Assembly: GCA_023053575.1 (NCBI GenBank)
Contig: JAKZAP010000015.1
Location: 17,432,055 to 17,496,054 of the forward strand
DNA from: Branchinecta lynchi
Taxonomy: Eukaryota; Arthropoda; Branchiopoda; Anostraca; Branchinectidae
Length of the DNA: 64,000 nt
Direction: 5' to 3'
Part shown: in pieces, positions 45,440 to 55,859 of the stretch
Numbering within the stretch: position 1 is the first letter of the stretch
Layout: each line of letters opens with the position of its first letter
Translations under genes and position numbers: made by a program
The notes under the pieces: model-generated
Seen by the model: only the letters and a program-made list of their open reading frames with translations
Databases searched by the model: none
Told to the model about the DNA's origin: nothing

Positions 45440-45990
45440 AATAAGTAAATAACTTTGAAACAAACTATTACCTATCCATACCACAACGCCAACCTACAAT
45501 AAAACTTGCACAGTGCTCCATGGAAACCTTCAGGAATCTACCCAACCGATGCAACTCTTGGAGCACTTCGCTACCCATCAAATCTGTCAGAGACCCCCTT
45601 GAATAACCTCCTTGCCAAACACTTCTCTCCTTAGGTCCCCCGACTCGCTACAAAACAAAGCAAGTGTTCCATATATCTTCATCCATCTTTCCGCATAACG
45701 GGCAAAAAAAGGATCTGCAGAACCACACTTAACTTAACTTAACTTCTTCTCGCACCCACCGGTAAAGGATCTGCCCGAAAACTCAGCATCCACTTCATTT
45801 CATCATGCCTCAACCAACCTTAAAATAAAGCTTCTCCCCCCAGAAATTCTTAAACTGGGCATAAATCCTCAGAGAAGGGGTCGAGCTCACCTCCCATAGC
45901 CACTGCTGAATCTCCTGGTCCATTAACCTTGCCTTCACTACCCTCGTAGCCTCACCTACCTGAAAGTATTGTAAGAGGGGTGGAACATGT
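45440..45990 (-). mobile_element. LINE 3' end, frameshifted
   Basis: On the minus strand, successive frames give WLWEVSSTPSLRIYAQFKNF, then MLSFRADPLPVGARR, then CPLCGKMDEDIWNTC, then DLMGSEVLQELHRLGRFLKV. This is the usual order at the end of a LINE ORF2: (R)xYxxFK...E, FR....P..VG, CPxC...ED.xH..xxC, and a final L..LGRFL. Stops and frameshifts between blocks show it is dead. It ends about 55 bp before the CREB3-like exon at 46046. Confidence 0.72.
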
Positions 45991-46045
45991 TCACAGATTG
46001 GACTTTGCATGGGTTTCCTAGTTTGAATCTGTATTTCTTTTTCAG

Positions 46046-46257
46046 ATATCAGCTCAAGAAAGCAGACGGAAGAAGAAGGAATACGTCGATACACTCGAAG
46101 AGCAAATGAAACAACTTGAGAACGAGAATTTGAAATTGAAAGAACGCCTTAAAGTGTTTGACAAAACCAATCAAAACTTAATAAGTGAGCTCAAAAACAT
46201 GAAGCAACTGGTTCAAACTGGAAAAGTCGGATCTCAGTGTGTGCAATCTTCAACAAG
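46046..46257 (+). CDS. CREB3L: CREB3-like bZIP factor, exon with DNA-contact helix and leucine zipper
   Basis: The acceptor is CTGTATTTCTTTTTCAG (AG at 46044-46045). The exon opens in phase 0 with ISAQESRRKKKEYVDTLEEQ, the conserved CREB3L DNA-contact helix, and continues as a leucine zipper with heptad positions L17, L24, L31, F38, L45 and M52 counted from the exon's first residue. It ends ...VGSQCVQSSTR. The likely donor is AAG|GTGACG (GT at 46258-46259), leaving two bases of a codon; if it is not used, the frame ends at TGA 46259-46261. Full-length CREB3-family proteins carry an ER transmembrane segment a few residues past the zipper, cleaved by S1P/S2P to release the factor. No such segment follows here in frame, so a downstream exon is missing from view or this isoform is soluble. 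Confidence 0.95.
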
Positions 46258-46346
46258 GTGACGGATGAGTCCTGTTGCTTTTACATCGAGTAATTGCACT
46301 ATTTATTGTTTCTTCTTATTTTATTTGTTTTTTATTTGTCGCTCAG

Positions 46347-46382
46347 ATTGGAGAGTGGCGAGAGCTGATGCAACTTTTTTAG
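46347..46382 (+). CDS. possible small 3' exon of the CREB3-like gene
   Basis: A 36-nt segment sits between a good acceptor (TTTTATTTGTCGCTCAG, AG at 46345-46346) and a near-perfect donor (TTTTTTAG|GTAAGT). Joined to the exon ending at 46257 (two leftover bases AG), it reads R-LESGES then TGA, giving a short soluble C-terminus. A frame with no stop (WRVARADATFL) exists but would need a different upstream donor. It may be a poison or alternative exon, or chance. Confidence 0.25.
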   Translation: MGEWRELMQLF

Positions 46383-47050
46383 GTAAGTGATGTATCTGTA
46401 ATTGTGATGGCCTTAGGAGCACTTGTGTCATGAATTGATGTCTATCGTGATTTTGCTAATCTGGAATATGTCCAATATTCAGAATCATAGATCATAACAT
46501 TTTTTCCACTAGAAGCTCAGAACACAAGGGACATCTTGACGTCTACACTCGGTTCCAAAAAAATGTGATATGATTTTCGTTCTCCATTCAGTTAAACTAA
46601 AGTGCTTGAATTCAATCAAAAATTTGTTTGAACTAACTTTTTGGTGAAGAATATTGATAGGATACGGGTAGAGATGTGATGAGTGAAGTGATCGACAAGA
46701 CTTGGAGGGGGGGGGGGGGGGGAATTGCTTGAACCATTTCAGATCAGGATTAATCTCGCTGGAATACACAGCAGCTTTACTCAATTCAGTACTTGTGATT
46801 TTGTGGGGTAAGAAACGTCGTTTTAATATCATAGTAGGTGGCGGCAATTTCATGTCGGTTTCCAAGATGTAGACCAAGTCAGATTTTTTTCATCCTTTCG
46901 CAATACCCTTCTGTTGACCGCTTGCACTTTTGTTTGGCTTCCAATTTGACAGCTTCTTTCATATGCGACCCAAGTTATTGTGCGCATTCTGTATTTGCTC
47001 TAGCTAGCCATTCTGACATATGTAGGCCGTTGTACTTGCTGTACTTGTCG
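46383..47050. other. no feature recognised
   Basis: Includes a G run (46708-46722). No exon with a transmembrane segment was found. Confidence 0.45.
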
Positions 47051-47056
47051 TCTATC

Positions 47057-47424
47057 CAGGGGTGGCACGACTGGGGGGGGGGGATCCCCCCCCCCAATAT
47101 TGTCGGCCAGTCGGTAAAAAATAACCGAGTCGGCACGAAGCGCCGCGATCTTTCGTCAAAACAGTTAAATTTTGTTCATGAAAACAGTCGTTTTTTCTGA
47201 TAACCAGTCGATTTTTCGTCAAAACAATTGATTTTTTGTCATGAAAGCAGTTCTTTTTTTCTGAAAATTAGTCGATTTTCGTCAGAAACATTTTTTTTCT
47301 TCTGAAAATCAGTCGATTTTTTTCACAAAATATCGTTTTTCTGCAAAAACAGTCGGTAAAAATTACCAGCCAGTTGGGAAATGCCTTGCCCCCCCCCCAA
47401 ACATTTCGGCTAGTAAGGCCTCTG
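47057..47424. mobile_element. hAT-like MITE with G/C tracts
   Basis: Ends CAGGGGTGGCACGACTGGG and CGGCTAGTAAGGCCTCTG, like 6052-6307; the interior has the same GTCGATTTTTCGTCA-type phrases and poly-G/C runs. Flanking octamers CGTCTATC and CTCTTATC match only partly. Confidence 0.6.
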
Positions 47425-47529
47425 CTCTTATCTACTTGCCTTTTTTCACTTTCGTTCAGTCGTGTGCCATCATTTGATCATTTGTCGGAGGACAGGTTTT
47501 CGACGGCATAGGAGGGGTGGGGTTTCTTA

Positions 47530-48025
47530 AAGAACAACTCATACTAGAAATCTTTTCACGTTGAAATGGTGAAAAAAGCATCGTTTTTCGAATATACCAT
47601 CACTTTACACGTGAATATACGGATTTTCTTGGTAGCGCTTGTCGACTCTGTCCAGCCGTCCCGCTCTACGGTGCGGCGACTGGACGCGGTATATTTGAAA
47701 ACTAGACGCTCCGTGGTTCAAAAAGTGGGAAAACCAAGCAATTCCAGAACAGAAGATGGACCTGATGGCTTACCGTGTCATCCAAAATGCAAAACAATAC
47801 AAAACATTAAGCTAGTCGATATGGAATTTCCTTTTTTCGGATTAAAGAGTAAGTAAGCTTCTCGTGTCCTTATGTGTGAAAGATGTCGGCGGATATTGAA
47901 GCTCTCGGCGAAGCTTCCGCTGCGTGACTGGCAAAACTCGGCTCGGATGAAAAAAAAAGCTAAAAACTCGTAGGTACAAAACGAATCAATGACGAAAGTC
48001 GGGTATTTCAAAAGATTATAATCCC
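47530..48025 (+). repeat. dispersed repeat family R1, copy 3
   Basis: Contains ACTAGAAATCTTTTCACGTTG, GGTAGCGCTTGTCGACTC and AAACTCGTAGGTACAAAACG, matching the other two copies. Confidence 0.55.
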
Positions 48026-48429
48026 TTGACATTAGACATTAGACATTTTTTTAATTTCATCAAAAACACATAAATTAAGCAAACAATTTACGATTAGCGG
48101 CCACTTTTAAGACAAAAAATCCTGATTGTGGCCGTAAATCTAACCACCATGAATCCACTATATCATTCCCTTATTACCTTGGGTTGGGGAAGGGGGATAT
48201 TTTTTTTATTTTTTTTTAAATAAATACCTTTTCCTCCCATCACTTGCCTCCTACCCTTGAGCGAGCTATGGATGTAAAAATGTTCAAAACAAATTAAAAA
48301 AGGAAGAACAAATCAAATCAAGTATGATTAAAATTACGGTACTAAAATGTCTTGAAATCATTACCATTGCTTTAATCTCCGCCCGTCGGAAAGAACAATA
48401 ATATTATCAACAACAATAATATTATCGTG

Positions 48430-48645
48430 TTTTTTTTTAGTCCGAGTTGAGCACCTTGAAACAAATTCTTGTTTCTGACGAACAACATCTCAAAGATCGA
48501 TTTCCCTATTATATTCGGTACAAGGGCTTTTCAATTTGGTTTTGAACTGAAAGAGATTTTGTCATTATTTTGGTCATGTCTTTAAAATACTACTGTATAC
48601 CTATCGTCTAAACTACAAAGTACTTATATTTACGCAATTTTGGTG
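48430..48645 (+). repeat. ~216-bp direct duplication, left copy
   Basis: Begins in a T run followed by AGTCCGAGTTGAGCACCTTG and ends TACGCAATTTTGGTG; nearly identical to 49169-49385. Confidence 0.75.
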
Positions 48646-49038
48646 TAAAAAGTTTCTTCAAGTAAGGATTAAAGTAAAATGCAGGATTTGCTACTGGGAT
48701 TAATCTTATCTCTAATGAGATAAAATTAATTCAAATTAGAGATGTGATTATATTTGCTACTGGGATTAATCGTATCTGTACTGAGATAAAACTAATCCGA
48801 ATTAGAGATAATTTGGATAAAATTAATCCAAATTAGAGATAAGATTATATTTGCTACTGGGATTAATCGTACCTCTACTGAGATAAAAATTAATCCGAAT
48901 TAGAGATAAGATTGCATTTGCTACTGGGATTAACCTTATTTCTACTGAGATAATATTAATCCGAATTAGAGATAAGATCACTTTTTAGAGACAAGATTAA
49001 TCCCAGTAGCAAATAGTGCAAGATTTCTATTTACAGTG
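48643..49038. mobile_element. TA-type MITE with expanded internal tandem repeat
   Basis: The right end TTTACAGTG is followed by TA; the interior has four or five copies of a ~60-bp unit with GCTACTGGGATTAATCTTAT and AATCCGAATTAGAGATAAG. The copy at 50105-50338 has about two. Confidence 0.65.
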
Positions 49039-49168
49039 TAGACAACCAATCGGCAGTTTCGTACAGAAGCACACAGCCCAAAAGGGATTAAAAAAAATAC
49101 TGATCAACTGACTCGGAAAACTGATAAATTTTTACTGTGAGGCAACAACACGACTGGAAAACTGATTG

Positions 49169-49385
49169 TTTTTTTTTTAGTCCGAGTTGAGCACCTTGAA
49201 ACAAATTCTTGTTTCTGACGAACAACAACTCAAAGATCGATTTCCCTATTATATTCGGTACAAGGGCTTTTTAATTTGGTTTTTAACTGAAAGAGATTTT
49301 GTCGTTGTTTTGGTCATGTCTTTAAAATACTAGTGCATGCCTATCGTCTAAACTACAAAGTACTTATATTTACGCAATTTTGGTG
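49169..49385 (+). repeat. ~216-bp direct duplication, right copy
   Basis: Differs from 48430-48645 at only a handful of positions, so the duplication is recent relative to the other repeats here. Confidence 0.75.
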
Positions 49386-50104
49386 AAACGACGTGTTTAT
49401 CTGTGTTTCGTGTACCTGTTATTAGAAATTCGCGGGGATTTTTGAAGATTCATGGGTGGTGGCTGGACCCCTTTTGTGCTATAGTTGTTTACATTTGTAT
49501 AGTAAGGTTAGAAATGTAAGGAGAATGCATTGCGAAAAGCGTTTTCTATGGCTCACCGTACCAATTTTATATTTTGGTTTCTATGGTTCACTCTTTTTGA
49601 GGGGGGGGGGGGCTTCTATCTCTGCAACTGATTAGGGAAGCAAAAGAAAGCTTGAATACTCTTGATGACTATCTCTCCTTGCCGATGCAAAAAACCGGCC
49701 TCTCCGGGTAGCTAGAGGAAGAAAGGCAGAAGTGGTGTCACAGCTGCTGCCAAAGATCGCGGTGATTGATCGACACAGGATTTGAGTCGTACGGACACAC
49801 TTACTCCTTCTTCCTGAGGATCGCTGGCGCGTTTTTGACTTAGTCATATAGAATATTTACCAAGTAGAGGTTGCCCACAGATTTTCTCTAAGAGTAAGGA
49901 AGATAATTACGTTTTACCAAGAAAAAATAGCAAAACGTCTTTGGTCCCATGCAGCGACTATGAATACCCCGACAAAACTGAGGTATTGCTGAGCTTTGAG
50001 TTGATACCCGTTTACTGCTTCGCCGCTGTGCGTGTCAGAGGAAAAACAGTAGGAGGCATGGAGGACCCACCCTCCAGTGCGTCAGACGTGACGTCACAAT
50101 AGTA

Positions 50105-50338
50105 TACTGTAAAATGTTTCTTCAAGTAAGGATTAAAGTTAACTGCAGGATTTACTACTGGGATTAATCTTATCTCTACTGAGATAAAATTAACCCAAAT
50201 TAGAGATAAGATTATATTTGCTACTGGGATTAATCGTATCTCTACTGAGATAAAATTAATCTGAATTAGAGATAAGATCACTTTTTAGAGGCAAGATTAA
50301 TCCCAGTAGCAAATAGTGCAAGATTTGTATTTACAGTG
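50105..50338. mobile_element. TA-type MITE (CACTGTA family), short array
   Basis: Ends ACTGTAAAATG and TATTTACAGTG then TA. The sequence after the right end (GACAACCAAT) matches that after 49038, so flanking DNA was duplicated too. Confidence 0.62.
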
Positions 50339-50679
50339 TAGACAACCAATATGGAAAACCAATATACAAAAGTTACTCTCAAACTTTCTTCTCTGGGCTC
50401 TGCTGCGGCATAGCTATTTGTAGAGGTAACGAAGTGGTCTGTTCCGCGTAGCCCCTACCCTCTGCTCGTTTGCATCGGGCAGGGTATAGGGAATATATCG
50501 ACTCTGCATGGTCGTATTACAGAGATAGAGAGACGGATGCTCCTGTGATTATTTGTTCTCGTTTTACTTATTGATTTTTGAACAAAGCGGACCGAGTGAT
50601 CCATAGTCTTTCTGTAAAGCTGACCAGAAAATCATATACAAAAAATCATTAACTGATAAGTCAGCTAGAATGTTCTTCA

Positions 50680-50725
50680 GTCATATGTCGGCCCTTCTTG
50701 GCAAGGGTCCTCTTCAGGCGTGGCT
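50680..50725 (-). repeat. degraded hammerhead core
   Basis: On the minus strand the core reads CTGAAGA...GACA, so GAAA is lost. Helix II is kept. A dead fragment. Confidence 0.5.
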
Positions 50726-50885
50726 GGAAGAAACGAGCTGCGATCAAGAAGGGAACTATCTCTGAAGATATCCTTGCTAAGATGTACGTTTTAAGTCATT
50801 TTTTAAATTGACACATCATTCAGACTCTTTGTTGGTCATCGAAAAGTAGAGCAAAATAAAACTAGGGAGTAAGCGCCAAGACTTG

Positions 50886-51573
50886 AAAAAAGTGGCACAC
50901 ACTCGAATAGCAGCGACACTAGCATCACTATGCATCACTATTAGTACATATCGTCCCTACTGCAACATGCGTGCACCAGCGCTGTCTCCGATAGCTCCAT
51001 GTTCCGAAACAGCAGATAGATACAACCTCCGTGATTCCCAAATGTGTGCAGGTCGCATCTTAGCTGTACTAGAAACTTTCTTGACTCACTAAGTTTGCCT
51101 CACTTTGAACGCCAAATTACGCAGTGGGCGACGCTACGAGTCAGGCCCGTTTCCGAGACATGGAAAAAATTGGCCATGGCGCTACTCCCCAGTTTTATTT
51201 TGCTCTGCCAAAAAGCTTCAAATAGAGCCGGCTTCAGTAGACCCATTTTTGAACCGAATAGACACAAAACTCCGTCAAAATAGGAAGTTAAGATCGAAAG
51301 ACTTACGGTTCGAACCGAAGAAAACGGGGATCGACTGAAAACAAGCACGGCACTGCACACCATAGTGTAGGAGGCACGATTACTAGAAAGAGGCACACAA
51401 ATTAAAAGGCCTCTTTCAGACTTAAGAGTGAGAGTCAGGAATAGTGTTTGAACGATCCTTCGTTTATGCTCTGTAGCTACGAACTCTCACTTACTAGTCT
51501 ACTTCTGTTACTTGCTAATCTCTTTTCATTACTCGTGCCTTCTACGCCATGCCGTGCTGTGCCACTTTTTAGT
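50886..51573. repeat. possible inverted-repeat element
   Basis: AAAAGTGGCACA near 50888 and TGTGCCACTTTTT near 51560 are complementary; the interior has no recognised gene. Short termini only, so weakly supported. Confidence 0.3.
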
Positions 51574-51830
51574 TGATCCCAAGAAAACACTTTTACCGCA
51601 TATATTATATTTTGACAAAGTGTTTAAGTGTATATGTAGGCCTATCCGTGTTTTCAAAAGTATCGAAACCGCTGAGTTATGTGAATCCTATTGTAGTTAG
51701 TTTCAGCGAAATAAAATATTAATGTTGTACACTGCCTCAGAAAAATCTTTCACCTCACAGAGAGAAGAATTGGGAGACATACTGATCAGAGTTAAAATCT
51801 TATCTGTCATATACTTGAAACTGTTATGCC

Positions 51831-52056
51831 TGGGCCCCACTACGGACACTAGTTTTCGTAAATCGGTCTTGACCCGTTTTTAAGACCTCCTTCAACCTGT
51901 TTATAAGATCTGGGATGGATAGAGCCATCTCCCTTTTTTTATTTGTTTTGAACAACCAATGAGAGAGGAGAGTCATAAAACGTCTTATGAACTGGCCTTA
52001 AAAATGTCTAAAAATCAAATTACGAACAGGTGTGTCCGTAGTGGGGGGGGGCCCAG
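51831..52056. mobile_element. palindromic MITE, copy 2
   Basis: Ends TGCCTGGGCCCCACTACGGA and TCCGTAGTGGGGGGGGGCCC then AGGCA, with the same internal TCTTGACCCGTTTTTAAGAC phrase as copy 1. Confidence 0.62.
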
Positions 52057-52924
52057 GCATTAGTCGATTCAGCATTAACCGTATCTCCGGTTTTACAAGG
52101 ACCGACAGTTCTTTTCGCTATACACTTACCTACACGTCCTTGTGGAATCGTGATTTTAAAAACTTCGAACGCCCCTGTGACATTTGGTTGGTCACTAATA
52201 ATTATTTATCGATAAAATAACAGAAGTTTTTATCTTAGTTCCGAAAATATAATATACGTACAAGAACTCCCAGTTCCCCTTGGAGATTTGGATTTTGGTT
52301 AAGCGTCCTGGATACTGAGGTTTGGGATATCCGCCCTGTAAGAGGTTGTGTGCCAAAACCGACGGAGTTGTGGTAGCGGAGAAGCAGGAACGAAAGAGCG
52401 GTTTTGGAACAGCTGGAAAATAGAGTGGAGCCAAGCCAAGGCAACTGGAATATCTTCGATATTTTGTGAACCGGAAGATTAATATAGTAAGTTAAATCGA
52501 ACCACCAAAAGAAAGACTACGATCCCTATACGTCGTCGAAGAGTTTAGTCATTTTCCCACCGCTCGACGCTACCAAGATTAGGCTGCCTTAGGGCTTCGG
52601 GTCAGAACACCAAGTGAGCAAACACACATCATCCCCCCAACCCCCCGTGATGACAGTATACGCTCGGTACTCTAAAACTAAAATGCAACAAGGTTTAGTC
52701 ATGAATAAATTAAGTTTATATGATCGGTCAGGGGGGATTCCCACCTCCCTTCCTTTCACTAAGTCGAATCAGTCGGTTATTTCGGACTTCCAGCATCAGT
52801 CGTAAAACTGTCCCTGCCAAAGACAAGCCGAGTCGCTTAAACCAGGTCTCGTAACCTTGTTAGGTTGGAGACATGATTCATGGTGGCAGTAATTCGCCTA
52901 CCTGTTTAACTTCGGTCTTTTCAG

Positions 52925-53330
52925 ATTTTAGCCTATCAAAATTACAATAGGTTAGTTGTTAGAGTGTGGTCTGACTGGATAACATTAATAGACATTTTAT
53001 ACACACTAAGCGAGAGTGTTGGTCAAACTAGTGAAAAAGAAGGCAGGGGATTTTTAAACGTAATGGAAAGCCACCAGAATTCAAATTACAGGATAGAAGC
53101 AAACAAGTGTAGAACAATGGACAAATTTGATTACAAAGCGAGGTTGAAGTGCGCACACCGCTTATGAAGGACAAGGAAGATTTTAATATACAACTGAAAT
53201 TTATTTCCCATGAGGAGGGATTCTGCAGACGCTGGAAGAGCTCATTCGAGTCTGGAGGTAATTTTTTGGCCTCTATGCTGGTGTTAAAGCCCATCTCACA
53301 AGTCTTTCCGGATGTAGTTTCAATGTAGTT
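52925..53330 (+). pseudogene. unidentified repeat-encoded protein remnant
   Basis: After a good acceptor-like CTTCGGTCTTTTCAG, an open frame of 80 codons ends at 53167 (contains TLSESVGQTSEKEGRGFLNV); a second frame starting inside it continues HEEGFCRRWKSSFESGGNF to about 53330. The same two blocks occur in inverted orientation at 56780-57050 (KKEGMEFLNMLE; EGFYRRWSRSF), broken by stops. Conservation between copies at protein level suggests a former transposon gene. Family not recognised. Confidence 0.45.
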
Positions 53331-53800
53331 TGACGTACTTTTGTTTTAGTTATGAAAGTACATTGTGTCGAACTACACCCGGAAAAGACGCAACTCAAGT
53401 CTCGTTGGCGAATCGGCTGATTTTAAACATAACAAGTACAAGTCCGAATGTGTAAACTCCTATCGGACGAAGACCAAAAGTCTGTTGCGTCCGTAAATCT
53501 GTATTTACTTTTTGCTTAAAAGCACTGGCAAACCTGTTTTCCTCGTTTGTTTCTGAGAAGGCGTGTCTTTAACGTGAAAATTACTTATTTTTGGTACAAA
53601 TTCGGAAAAATCTACTTTTTGTCTACTTTGTTTTCGACGGTCACTGTTTTATTACTTTTTCTGACGGACAAATTTGTGATTTTATTGCTATTTTTTACTT
53701 TTCATTGGGATAGCAAAAAGTCACTCTGCTATTCGGCATTTCACAAAATTTCACCAGTGGCGCGAATCGTAGTATTCTCTATTTAAAAGAACGTTGTGTC
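53330..53800 (+). repeat. flank segment of the large inverted repeat
   Basis: Matches 55860-56750 in inverted orientation (GTGAAAATTACTT, GACGGACAAATTTGTGATTT, TAGTTTGACGTACTTTTG). Continues the remnant at 52925-53330. Confidence 0.55.
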
Positions 53801-53849
53801 ACTTCTTGGCAATTAGACTTGTAGTTGTTGAGATTTTAAACACAGCAAT

Positions 53850-54345
53850 GGCTAGAATTTCCACCAGTGTATCTCCTTATAATCCTATAAAGAACATCTA
53901 ATCAACTTTAAATAAAACTTTTGCTTTTAACATATTTTCCGGATTGGGCCGGATTCCAGACGAACTAGTTGTCCGGCGAGAAAATGGTTTTCATCATCAT
54001 GTTAAGCCTGTTGAATTGAAACATTTAATAACTTCAAATGAATTTTTACTTATAACCAACTTTCCGGTTTTTGCCGGATTCCGGACGAACTAGTTGTCCG
54101 ACGAGAAAATTGTTTTCACCATAGTGCTCAGCATGTCTTCTTACTTCATAATTGACAATCACATTATCTATTTACAAATACTTTGTTTGTCCCTTAATTT
54201 GAACCCCGTCCCGCACCCCTAAATGTAGCCCATCTACGATCTTGACTTTACCCTTGACTCAAAGAATTCTCACACCAGGTTTAATCAAAATATCTAATTC
54301 CCTTCGAGAGTTATCGTGCTTACAGACGGACGGACAGACGGACGC
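53850..54345 (-). repeat. 137-bp-type array, minus orientation
   Basis: TTTTCCGGATTGGGCCGGATTC and TTGCCGGATTCCGGACGAAC units lead to the leader motif (TCCCTTCGAGAGTTATCG, GACGGACGGACAGACGGACG) at 54300-54345. A G run follows at 54373-54386. Confidence 0.6.
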
Positions 54346-54724
54346 AGGTGTGACCCGAAGCACTCAGTCCAGGGGGGGGGGGGGGGTGAGACACCTCATT
54401 TCAATGACTCCTCGATCGCAATATACGACCCGCATGTACCGGCAAAATGAACTGTTGCCACTTCGCGGCAACGGAGCATATTCCCCGCAAACAAATAATA
54501 GAGCCGTGTAAACAAAATTTGTTTATACATACATTCATAACCTCAGCTTTACATTTCAGCTTTTGCTAAATAGGAAAGCTTCCAACGCCTGTACCCTGAG
54601 CAAATTAAAGCAAGCGCCGCAGGCGAAATTTGTTTAATCTGCCTTTTTCTGGCAAGATTTAACTCATTTCCGTACTTTAGCCTTTCAGATATTTCAAATC
54701 TAAACAAGACCAAAGGTTTCGATT

Positions 54725-55850
54725 GGATCCCAAAAATCTAATATTTGATCAGGACAATTGGGTCTTGTCTTCGCCAGATCCAGTCTTCGCCCTGCTTATC
54801 ATCAGAGAGAACCAAGTTCAGATATACCTCTATAAGCCATATCAAATTTGACGATACTGACCGAAACTTCCTGCTGTACTTCTGCCAAATTTCCGGTTTT
54901 GCCCGAATACCGAGCGAACTACTAGTCCAGCAAAAAAAAAGAAAATTCTGAAACGAATCCAGCGGATCTCTTTATCCCTGTAAAGAACATATCATCAACT
55001 TTAAATAAAACTTTGACTTAAAAAAAGTTCCGGTCAAAACCAGATTCCGGACTAATTATATGTCCGGGTAAAAAAATATTGTCATACACAGACTTAGCGT
55101 CTCGTCTTACCCCTAAATCTGTCATCTAATCAACTTCAAATAAAACTTTCACTTTTAACAAACTTTCCGGTTTTGGCCAGATTCCTGGCGAACTTGTTGT
55201 CCGGTGAGAAAATGGTTTTCACCATCGTGTTCAGCATGTCTTCTTACCCCTAAATCGAACATTTAATCAACTTCAAATGAAACTTTTACTTTTAACCAAC
55301 TTTCCGTTTTTTGCCGGATTCCGGACGAACTAATTGATCGGCAAGAAAATGGTTTTCACCATCGTATTCAGCATGTCTCCTTACCCCTAAATCAAACATT
55401 TAATCAACTTCAAATGACACTTCTACTTTCACGAAACTTTCCGGTCTTTGCCGGATTCCGGACCAACTACTTGTCCGACAAGAAAATGGTTTTCACCATA
55501 GTACTCAACAAGTGTTCTTACCCCATAATCGATTATCACATTAGCTGTTTAAAAATATTTTTTTTCCCTTAATTTGAAACCCATCACCACCCTCAAATAT
55601 AGGGCTACATAGCCCATCTTCGAACTCGAGCTGTACCCCTCCCCACCCTCAAATATAGGGCTACATGGCCCATCTTCGAACTCGAGCTTTACTTTGACCC
55701 AAAGGATCCACCCACCAAGTTTCATCAAAATATCTCATTGCCTTCGAGAGTTATCGTGCTTACAGACGGACAGACGGACAGACAGACAGACGGACAGACG
55801 GACATTTTTGCGATGTCATAGGTATCCCTCCACTTACGTTTTGGGATCCC
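54725..55850 (-). repeat. GGGATCCC element, full-length inverted copy
   Basis: Runs from GGATCCC at 54725-54731 to GGGATCCC at 55843-55850 in reverse orientation to 19501-20589, with the same unique 3' part, 137-bp-type units and leader. About 1.13 kb against 1.09 kb. Confidence 0.7.
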
Positions 55851-55859
55851 AAAAATCCC

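Noticed and set aside
46509..46877. 122-codon minus-strand frame near the bZIP exon
   Set aside because: Contains a proline run from a G homopolymer and no recognisable domain; opposite strand to the gene.
51307..51323. GGTTCGAACC palindrome resembling a tRNA T-arm
   Set aside because: No acceptor stem, anticodon arm or D-arm at proper spacing.
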